A stretch of 64,000 nucleotides of DNA from Parasulfuritortus sp049322515 (lineage in GTDB: Bacteria > Pseudomonadota > Gammaproteobacteria > Burkholderiales > Thiobacillaceae), in assembly GCA_049322515.1 (NCBI GenBank), contig JBMOQW010000012.1, forward strand, positions 254,821 through 318,820. The letters run 5' to 3'. Within the stretch, counting starts at the first letter, position 1; each line of letters begins with the position of its first letter. Made by a program: the position numbers and the translations under genes. Of this stretch, positions 58,043-64,000 are shown one piece after another. Under the pieces are notes generated by a model. The model saw nothing but the letters and a program-made list of their open reading frames with translations, searched no databases and had not been told where the DNA came from.

Positions 58043-58795
58043 TTACCCCCCCCTTTCCTTCACGTGGGCCGAGAAATAGGCCCGGATCCAGTCGTGTTCG
58101 ACGCGCGCCACCTCGGCTACCGGGCCATCGGCGATCACCCGGCCACCCTGCAGGACCACGACCCGGTCGACCAGCCCCCACAGGGTATCGAGATCGTGCG
58201 TGGTCAGCAACGCGGTCAGCCCCAGGCTGTCGCACAGGGTGCGCAGCAGGGTGTCGAAGGCGCGCGCACTAATCGGATCGAGGCCGGAGGTCGGCTCGTC
58301 GAGGAACAGCATCTCCGGCTCCAGGGCCAGGGCGCGGGCCAGCGCGGCGCGCTTCTTCATGCCGCCGGACAACTCGGCCGGCCGCTTGCTGCCTGCCTCG
58401 GGCGGCAGGCCGGCGAGGCGGATCTTCAGATCGACCACCTGGTCGCGCAGGGCGGGCGGCAGGTCGGTGTGCTCGCGCAGCGGCGCAGCGACGTTTTCCG
58501 CCACGGTCAGCGAGGAAAACAGCGCGCCCTCCTGGAACAACACGCCGAAGCGCTGGCGCAGCCGGTCGAGTCCGTCCGGCGTCAGGTCCCAGACCGATTC
58601 GCCGAGCAGCCGGATGCGCCCCGCGCTCGGCCGCAGGAGGCCGATGCATTCACGCAGGAGCACGGTCTTGCCGGTGCCGCTGCCACCGATCAGGGCGACG
58701 ATCTCGCCGCGCCCGACCGAGAACCCGACGCCCTGGTGCAGGGCCTGCCCGGCCAGGTGGGTATGCACATCCTCGACTGACAGCACGCTGCGCAT
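58043..58795 (-). CDS. Mla-type ABC transporter ATPase
   Basis: 250 residues. Walker A is GGSGTGKT (37-44), signature LSGGMKKR, Walker B MLFLDEPTSGLDP, and H-loop LLTTHDLDTL. This is MlaF-like and powers phospholipid movement by the MlaE permease and MlaD ring. It overlaps the permease stop by one base and precedes mlaD, the same order as other Mla operons. Confidence 0.93.
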   Translation of the reverse strand: MRSVLSVEDVHTHLAGQALHQGVGFSVGRGEIVALIGGSGTGKTVLLRECIGLLRPSAGRIRLLGESVWDLTPDGLDRLRQRFGVLFQEGALFSSLTVAENVAAPLREHTDLPPALRDQVVDLKIRLAGLPPEAGSKRPAELSGGMKKRAALARALALEPEMLFLDEPTSGLDPISARAFDTLLRTLCDSLGLTALLTTHDLDTLWGLVDRVVVLQGGRVIADGPVAEVARVEHDWIRAYFSAHVKERGG

Positions 58796-59910
58796 CAGAT
58801 CTCCGGGTTCAGGATGGCGTACACGGCATTGATCAGGATCACCGCCATCAGGCTGGTCACCACGGTGGCCGTGGTGCGCTCGCCCACGCTGCGCGCGTCG
58901 CGGCTCACGGCGAAGCCGTTGCGGCAGGCGATGAAGCCGATTGCCAGGGCGTAGGCCGGGGTCTTCGACAGCCCGTACAGCACCGTGTCCATGGGCAGCA
59001 CGTCACGCATCCGCATGAAGAAGGTATGCAAAGTGATGTCGAGCTGGGTGGCCGCCACCGTGGCCGCGCCAAGCACACCCATCAGGTCGCCGAAGAAGGC
59101 CAGCAGCGGCATTGCCAAGAGAATCGCGAACAGCCGGGGCAGCACCAGCACCTTGACCGGCGACAGCCCGAGGGTGCTGATGGCGTCGATTTCCTCGGTC
59201 ACCTTCATGGCCCCGATCTGGGCCGTGAACGCGGCACCGGAGCGACCAGCCACCAGGATCGCCACCAACATCGGCGACAGTTCGCGGGTCACCGCCAAGG
59301 CAACGCCATCGACGATGAAGATGTTGGCGCCGTATTTCTCGATCTGGATGCCGAGCAGATAGGCGAACACCACGCCGATCAGGAAGGTCATCATGGCGAC
59401 GATGGGCAGGGCACCGAGGCCGACCGCTTCCAGCTGGACGAAGAATTCGCGCGGCCGGAACCCGGCCGGCCGCCGGACCAACTGCCCGAGCCCTTCGCCG
59501 ATCTGGCCGAGCAGGGCCAACAGCCCGGGCACCTCGGCGAGCCCGGCGGCCACCCGCCGACCCAGGCGGGCCAGGGGGCCAGGCCGCTTGGCCGGACGCG
59601 GCCCGGGACTCGCCAGGCGGTCCGCCACCAGGCGGATCAGGGCCAGGCGCTCGGCGTCGAAATGGCTCAAGGCCACCCGTTCCCAGGCAATGCCGGCCTT
59701 GCGCAGGCGCTGGTGGAGCAGCATCAGGCCGGCACTGTCGAGCCGGGTCAGGTCACGGCCGTCGAGACCGAGTGCCCCTTCGGTGGGCAGGGCCAGGCCG
59801 GCCAGGGCCCGCTCCAGGGCCGGCAGCCGGGACAGGCTCCAGTCGCCACGCGGACGCAGAACCCAGCCCGCCTCGCCGCGTTCCAGGGCGATCGGGCCGG
59901 CTTCGCTCAC
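58795..59910 (-). CDS. MlaE-like permease with N-terminal STAS domain
   Basis: 371 residues. The first 110 or so form a STAS-like domain (LGLDGRDLTRLDSAGLMLLHQRLRK), as in stand-alone MlaB, fused to an MlaE permease with about five to six membrane helices (MTFLIGVVFAYLLGIQIEKYG, RSGAAFTAQIGAMKVTEEIDAI as two segments RSGAAFTAQIG and KVTEEIDAISTLG). It forms the inner-membrane part of the lipid transporter. The fusion explains why no separate mlaB gene is seen. It overlaps mpl by four bases. Confidence 0.9.
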   Translation of the reverse strand: MSEAGPIALERGEAGWVLRPRGDWSLSRLPALERALAGLALPTEGALGLDGRDLTRLDSAGLMLLHQRLRKAGIAWERVALSHFDAERLALIRLVADRLASPGPRPAKRPGPLARLGRRVAAGLAEVPGLLALLGQIGEGLGQLVRRPAGFRPREFFVQLEAVGLGALPIVAMMTFLIGVVFAYLLGIQIEKYGANIFIVDGVALAVTRELSPMLVAILVAGRSGAAFTAQIGAMKVTEEIDAISTLGLSPVKVLVLPRLFAILLAMPLLAFFGDLMGVLGAATVAATQLDITLHTFFMRMRDVLPMDTVLYGLSKTPAYALAIGFIACRNGFAVSRDARSVGERTTATVVTSLMAVILINAVYAILNPEI

Positions 59911-61259
59911 GGACGGGCCAGCCTGTCCAAGAGGCGGCCGTGGATGCCGCCGAAGCCGCCGTTGCTCATCACCAGGATCTGGTCACCCGACTGCGCGTCC
60001 GCCGCGATCGCCTCGACCAGGGCGTCGAGGTCGTCGTGCGTCACGGCCCGGTCGCCCAGGGGCGCCAGGGCGGCGGCGGCATCCCAGCCCAGGTCGCGAC
60101 CGTAGCAGTAGACCCGCTCGGCGGCGGTCAGGCTGGCGGCCAGCCGGTCCTTCATCGTGCCCAGCTTCATGGTATTGGAGCGCGGCTCCAGCACCGCCAG
60201 GATGCGCGCGTCGCCGACCTTGGCACGCAACCCGGCCAGGGTGGTTTCGATGGCGGTGGGATGATGGGCGAAGTCGTCGTAGACCGCGATGCCCTTCACC
60301 GTGCCACGCAGTTCCAGGCGCCGCTTGACGTTGCGGAAGCGGCCCAGGGCCTCGAGGGCGACCGCCGGCGCCACCCCGACATGACGGGCGGCGGCCAGCG
60401 CGGCCAGGGCGTTGGCCCGGTTGTGGGCGCCCGCCAGGTCCCAGGTCACCCGGCCGACCGGCCGGCCGTCCAGGCGGACCTCGAAGCCGTCGGCATCGAC
60501 CGTCCCGACCTGCCAGCCAAACCCGGGGCCGGCGAAATACTCCACCTCGCTCCAGCAGCCCCGGCCGAGCACGCGCAGCACCGACTCGTCGCCACCGTTG
60601 GCGATCACCCGGCCTTGGCCCGGCACGGTACGCACCAGGTGGTGGAACTGGGTCTCGATGGCGGCCAGGTCGGGGAAGATGTCGGCATGGTCGTATTCCA
60701 GGTTGTTCAGGATCGCCGTGCGCGGCCGGTAGTGGACGAACTTGGACCGCTTGTCGAAGAAGGCGGTGTCGTACTCGTCCGCCTCGATGACGAAGAAAGG
60801 CGACTCGGTGAGCCGGGCCGAGACGCCAAAGTTGACCGGCACGCCCCCGACCAGATAACCGGGATTCAGCCTGGCGTCCTCCAGGATCCAGGCCAGCATG
60901 GCCGAGGTGGTGGTCTTGCCGTGGGTGCCCGCCACGGCCAGTACCCACTTGTCCTTGAGCACGTGCTCCAGCAGCCATTGCGGACCGGACACGTAGGGCA
61001 GGCCGCGGTTCAGGAGGGCCTCCATGAGCGGCTGCTTGCCCCGGCTGACCACGTTGCCGATCACGAACAGGTCGGCGCCGATGTCCGCCTGCTCGGCGCC
61101 GAAGCCTTCGATCAATTCGATCCCTTGTTCCCGCAGCTGGGTGCTCATGGGCGGGTAGACCTGGGCGTCGCAGCCGGTGACGGTGTGCCCCGCCTGGCGG
61201 GCGATGACGGCAAGACCGCCCATGAAGGTGCCGCAGATGCCGAGGATGTGGATATGCAT
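59907..61259 (-). CDS. mpl: UDP-N-acetylmuramate:L-alanyl-gamma-D-glutamyl-meso-diaminopimelate ligase
   Basis: 450 residues. It recycles murein tripeptide by joining it to UDP-MurNAc. It starts MHIHILGICGTFMGGLAVIA, with the ATP motif GTHGKTTTSAM and VIEADEYDTAFFDKRSKF, and YDDFAHHPTAIETTL. The N-terminal ICGTFMGG distinguishes it from MurC. It overlaps the MlaE gene by four bases, so cell-wall recycling and lipid transport share a transcript. Confidence 0.95.
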   Translation of the reverse strand: MHIHILGICGTFMGGLAVIARQAGHTVTGCDAQVYPPMSTQLREQGIELIEGFGAEQADIGADLFVIGNVVSRGKQPLMEALLNRGLPYVSGPQWLLEHVLKDKWVLAVAGTHGKTTTSAMLAWILEDARLNPGYLVGGVPVNFGVSARLTESPFFVIEADEYDTAFFDKRSKFVHYRPRTAILNNLEYDHADIFPDLAAIETQFHHLVRTVPGQGRVIANGGDESVLRVLGRGCWSEVEYFAGPGFGWQVGTVDADGFEVRLDGRPVGRVTWDLAGAHNRANALAALAAARHVGVAPAVALEALGRFRNVKRRLELRGTVKGIAVYDDFAHHPTAIETTLAGLRAKVGDARILAVLEPRSNTMKLGTMKDRLAASLTAAERVYCYGRDLGWDAAAALAPLGDRAVTHDDLDALVEAIAADAQSGDQILVMSNGGFGGIHGRLLDRLARP

Positions 61260-61292
61260 GTCGGTTCGTGGTCCTGAGATCGGGCGATTATC

Positions 61293-61460
61293 CTAGGAAC
61301 CTGTCGGACTTAAAGAAAATCGGCTGAAAAAGGGGCGGAACGGTCCATTTTCTGCCGCTTTCTTGAGCAATAGTTCGACTATTGCCCAGCGAAACCGTCA
61401 AAAACTGTCCTCGTTCGGCCGTTTTTTCGCCTCGATTCTTCAAGTCCGACAGGCTCCTAG
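61293..61460. mobile_element. Small non-autonomous inverted-repeat element (MITE-like)
   Basis: A 168-base unit. Terminal inverted repeats of 25 bases (61293-61317 and 61436-61460) match at 23 positions. Both ends carry CTAG, which may be a four-base target duplication of the IS5-type, giving 21-base inner repeats with 19 matches. Inside is a perfect hairpin, GCAATAGT-TCG-ACTATTGC (61367-61385). It has no coding capacity. It fills most of the 314-base gap (61260-61573) between mpl and lipA; the remaining 113 bases right of it (61461-61573) hold nothing I recognise. Confidence 0.8.
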
Positions 61461-61573
61461 AAACCGCAGTGGGGCGCGGGCTCACCCCTCTGGTAACCGC
61501 TGACGAAGGCAATAGGCTCTGATTCCATGCGGTCTTCCAAAGGCAATTTAGCGGTCAACTGCGGTTTCCAGGA

Positions 61574-62509
61574 TTATAGCGGCCCGAGGCCGGCGGCTTG
61601 CTGGTCGGCATGGTAGCTGGATCGTACCAGGGGCGCGCAGGCGGCATTCACGAAGCCCAGGTCACGCGCGGCCTGTTCGAATCGGGCAAAGCCCTCCGGG
61701 GGCACGAAGCGGGCCACCGGAAGATGATGCGGCGAGGGTTGCAGGTACTGGCCGACGGTCAGCAGGTCGACGCCGTGCCCGCGCAAGTCGTGCAATACCG
61801 CCATCGCCTCGGCGTCGGTCTCGCCCAGGCCGAGCATGATGCCGGACTTGGTCGGCACGCCGGGCAGCCGTTCCCTGAACCGGCGCAGCAATGACAACGA
61901 GTTGCCGTAATCGGCGCCTGGCCGCACCGCCTTGTAGAGACGCGGCACGGTTTCCAGGTTGTGGTTCATGACATCCGGCGGATCGGCGGCCAACCGGTCG
62001 AGGGCGATGTCCAGGCGGCCCCGGAAATCCGGGGTGAGGATCTCGATCCGGGTCCCGGGCGATCGTTCGCGCACGGCCCGGATGCAGGCGGCGAAATGGC
62101 CCGCGCCACCATCGCGCAAATCGTCGCGGTCGACCGAGGTGATGACCACGTAGTTCAACTTCATCGCCGCCACGGTCGCCGCCAGGCGGTCCGGCTCTTC
62201 GGGGTCGGGCGGCAACGGCACCCCGTGGCCGACGTCGCAGAACGGGCAGCGCCGGGTACAGAGGTCGCCCAGGATCATGAAGGTGGCGGTGCCATGGTGG
62301 AAACACTCGCCCAGGTTCGGGCAGGCGGCTTCCTCGCACACCGTGTGCAGCCGGTGCTGGCGCAGAATCGCCTTGACCTCGGCGACCTCGGGCGAGGCAT
62401 GGGCACGCGCCTTGATCCAGGGCGGCAGTTTCAGGCGCGGTCCGGCTTCGACCTTGATCGGGATGCGGGCGGTCTTGGCGGCGCCGCGGTGAAGTTCGTT
62501 ATCGGCCAT
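61574..62509 (-). CDS. lipA: Lipoyl synthase
   Basis: 311 residues, a radical SAM enzyme that inserts two sulfurs into octanoyl groups of lipoyl domains. The auxiliary cluster motif is CEEAACPNLGEC and the radical SAM motif CTRRCPFC. Further features are NHNLETVPRLY, KSGIMLGLGE and TVGQYLQPSPHHLPV. The usual partner lipB is not next to it. The upstream divergent gap holds the GTGAC array. Confidence 0.97.
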   Translation of the reverse strand: MADNELHRGAAKTARIPIKVEAGPRLKLPPWIKARAHASPEVAEVKAILRQHRLHTVCEEAACPNLGECFHHGTATFMILGDLCTRRCPFCDVGHGVPLPPDPEEPDRLAATVAAMKLNYVVITSVDRDDLRDGGAGHFAACIRAVRERSPGTRIEILTPDFRGRLDIALDRLAADPPDVMNHNLETVPRLYKAVRPGADYGNSLSLLRRFRERLPGVPTKSGIMLGLGETDAEAMAVLHDLRGHGVDLLTVGQYLQPSPHHLPVARFVPPEGFARFEQAARDLGFVNAACAPLVRSSYHADQQAAGLGPL

Positions 62510-62523
62510 CGATGTGGTGAAAT

Positions 62524-62620
62524 GCGTGACAAAAAACGCGTGACGATTGCGGCGTGACGGGGGACGGGGGTTCTGTCACGCCGTCGCGTCACACTCTTGC
62601 GTCACGCTCTTTCGTCACGC
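62524..62620. repeat. Two-armed GTGAC/GTCAC palindromic array
   Basis: Three GCGTGAC heptamers start at 62524, 62538 and 62552 (14-base period). Four inverted GTCAC cores start at 62575, 62588, 62601 and 62614 (13-base period). The two arms face each other around a 16-base centre (62559-62574). The array fills most of the gap between the divergent lipA and COG0523 genes and shares its core and period with 9056-9154. Confidence 0.88.
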
Positions 62621-62656
62621 CGTTAAAATGACGAATCAAATCCATTCTATCAGCCC

Positions 62657-63682
62657 ATGACCGCCCCCCTTCCCGTCACCCTCCTCACCGGCTTCCTGGG
62701 CAGCGGCAAGACCACGGTCCTCAACCATCTGCTCCGGCAGGCGCCGCTCACCGCCGTGGTGATGAACGAGTTCGGCGAGGTCGGGCTCGACCACCAGTTG
62801 CTGGAAGAATCGCGCGGGCCGCTCGCCCTGCTGTCCGGCGGCTGCGTTTGCTGCCAGGTCCAGGGCAGCCTGGCGCCCACCCTGAAGAACCTCTGGATGG
62901 CGCGCGACAAAGGCGATCTGCCCCCATTCGAACGGCTGGTCATCGAAACCACCGGGATCGCCGACCCGGCGCCGATCGCCGACACCCTGGTCAACGACCG
63001 CTGGCTGGCAAGCCGTTTCCTGCTCGACGGCATCGTCACCACGGTCGACGCGGGGTTCGCCGCCGGCCAGCTCGACCAGCATCCCGAAGCCGTGCGCCAG
63101 GTTGCCAGCGCCGACCGCCTGCTGCTCACCAAGAGCGACCTGGCCGACCCGACCGAGACGGCCGCCCTGCGCACCCGCCTGGCCGACCTCAATCCCGGTG
63201 CCGACTGCATCGACGTGGTGCGAGGCGAGGCGGCCCCTGAGCAGGTCTTCGACCTCGGCGGGCACGGCCGGGTCCGGACCCGACGCTGGCTGGCCTTGCC
63301 CGCGGCGACCGCGCTTAAGTCACGGCTGGGCGCTGCGCCGGACCGGCATGGCATCCGCAGTTTCAGCCTGCGCTTCGAGACCCCGCTCGACCGGGCCGGC
63401 GTGGCGGCTGCCCTGGAGATGTTGGTTGCGTTCCGGCCCAAGCAGTTGCTGCGCATGAAGGCCCTGGTCAATTTCGTCGGTGAAACCCGACCCACGGTAC
63501 TGCATGGCATCCAGCACGTGCTCTACCCGCCGGTCCAGCTGGCCGCCTGGCCGGACGATGACCACGCCAGCCGCTTCGTGTTCATCGTCAGCGACCTGGA
63601 CGAGGCCTTCGTGGGCAAATTAATGACTGATTTCATCGAGGCCAGCCAACAAGGCCACCTATCCGTGTCCGGCATGGCATAA
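62657..63682 (+). CDS. COG0523-family (CobW/ZigA-type) metallochaperone GTPase
   Basis: 341 residues. Walker A GFLGSGKTT is near the N-terminus, the metal motif GGCVCCQV (CxCC) follows at about 62-68, and TTGIADP, LLTKSDLAD (guanine specificity) and a CobW C-terminal domain are present. Members insert or deliver metal ions, often zinc, under scarcity. It is divergent from lipA, with the GTGAC array between them, and a Lys-rich gene (perhaps dksA) follows 47 bases downstream. Confidence 0.9.
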   Translation: MTAPLPVTLLTGFLGSGKTTVLNHLLRQAPLTAVVMNEFGEVGLDHQLLEESRGPLALLSGGCVCCQVQGSLAPTLKNLWMARDKGDLPPFERLVIETTGIADPAPIADTLVNDRWLASRFLLDGIVTTVDAGFAAGQLDQHPEAVRQVASADRLLLTKSDLADPTETAALRTRLADLNPGADCIDVVRGEAAPEQVFDLGGHGRVRTRRWLALPAATALKSRLGAAPDRHGIRSFSLRFETPLDRAGVAAALEMLVAFRPKQLLRMKALVNFVGETRPTVLHGIQHVLYPPVQLAAWPDDDHASRFVFIVSDLDEAFVGKLMTDFIEASQQGHLSVSGMA

Positions 63683-63729
63683 TCCCGCCCCAGTTTTCTC
63701 CCCCATAAACCAGGATGAGGAGTCAAGCC

Positions 63730-64000
63730 GTGGCAACTGCGAACAAGAAATCGGCCAAGAAATCCGATGCGAAGCCCAGCCCGGCCAAGAAGGCGGTCGC
63801 CCAGCCCGCCACGCCGGCCAAGAAAAGCGCGCCCGTGAAGGCCGCGGCCAAGGCGTCCGCTCCCGTCAAGCCGGCCGCGCCGACCAAGACCGCCAAGCCG
63901 GCGGCCAAGGCCAAGCCTGCGGCCAGCGCGAAGTCTGCCGCCCCGGCCAAGACTGCCCAGAAATCCGCCGCCAAGGCCCCCGCCGCCGTGACGGCAAAAG
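63730..64000 (+). CDS. Lys/Ala/Pro-rich protein, 3' truncated (possibly DksA N-terminal extension)
   Basis: The open frame from GTG at 63730 runs off the window (about 90 residues). GAGGAG lies just upstream. The sequence is almost entirely Lys, Ala, Pro and Ser in units such as AKKSDAKPS and AAKAKPAAS, like histone H1-like proteins or the N-terminal extensions of some betaproteobacterial DksA proteins. The GTPase-dksA neighbourhood is common, which favours DksA, but a stand-alone H1-like/AlgP-like protein cannot be excluded without the remainder. Confidence 0.6.
   Translation, partial: MATANKKSAKKSDAKPSPAKKAVAQPATPAKKSAPVKAAAKASAPVKPAAPTKTAKPAAKAKPAASAKSAAPAKTAQKSAAKAPAAVTAK

Noticed and set aside
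61288..61512. Open frame of 74 codons between mpl and lipA
   Set aside because: It runs through the inverted-repeat element and has no protein-like features.
62524..62620. CRISPR-like array
   Set aside because: Repeat units are 7 bases with 6-7 base gaps and switch orientation; no unique spacers and no cas genes.

Overview
The window is gene-dense, high-GC DNA from a bacterial chromosome, most likely a Gram-negative betaproteobacterium. The clues are the dusB-fis-purH-purD order, an IF-1 of the betaproteobacterial type, an outer-membrane and TonB-rich gene content, Mla-type lipid transport, two proteins that look like XrtH (exosortase) substrates, and a Lys/Ala/Pro-rich protein beside a COG0523 GTPase at the right edge. 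Nothing seen allows a genus to be named. There are no rRNA or tRNA genes, no CRISPR array, no prophage and no intact transposase gene.

Layout. 1-5.6 kb: the end of an arsenite methyltransferase with a small redox protein, selD, lnt, infA, a cold-shock gene, and dusB-fis. 5.6-9.7 kb: purH and purD with an ORF6N-domain gene wedged between them, then tsaC, with unusual heptamer-based repeats at both borders. 9.8-19.3 kb: a minus-strand metal-uptake locus. It holds an OprC/NosA-type copper receptor, a MauG-like di-heme peroxidase, a second TonB receptor, a DUF4198 periplasmic protein, a polyferredoxin, a DsbD-like thiol/membrane protein, and ExbB, ExbD and TonB. 19.4-26.1 kb: hemF, a large class A penicillin-binding protein, hemA and prfA. 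26.2-32.2 kb: a small accessory stretch (CPBP protease, DUF2917 protein, a two-component system with a GNAT enzyme, GrpB, a RibD/DHFR-like reductase, an SDR).

32.4-38.9 kb: a heavy-metal RND efflux operon with DUF3240 and a His-rich exported protein. 39.1-42.2 kb: two secreted proteins (one DUF2202) divergent from a second two-component system. 42.3-45.0 kb: btaA-btaB betaine-lipid genes plus a HAD phosphatase. 45.0-46.1 kb: tandem midcut-by-XrtH-like proteins. 46.2-51.2 kb: DUF192, Tim44-like, a periplasmic protein, an MMPL exporter and a Pro-rich secreted protein. 51.2-56.5 kb: prmC, fbp, a TonB-family protein, an RNase II-family enzyme and a YqiA-like hydrolase. 56.5-61.3 kb: an Mla/MCE lipid-transport operon and mpl. 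61.3-64 kb: a small non-autonomous inverted-repeat element, lipA, a palindromic GTGAC array, a COG0523 GTPase and the start of a basic protein (perhaps DksA).

Themes. Metal homeostasis runs through the window: a predicted copper import locus, an efflux operon, arsenic methylation and a COG0523 metallochaperone. Matching CTTAA-N6-CTTAA boxes lie upstream of the first response regulator and upstream of the RND operon, which suggests one regulon. Membrane-lipid remodelling is the second theme: DGTS synthesis, Mla transport and Lnt. The most promising candidate for a poorly described system is the 9.8-19.3 kb redox-coupled TonB copper/metal uptake locus. The dispersed GCGTGAC repeat family is the most unusual non-coding structure.
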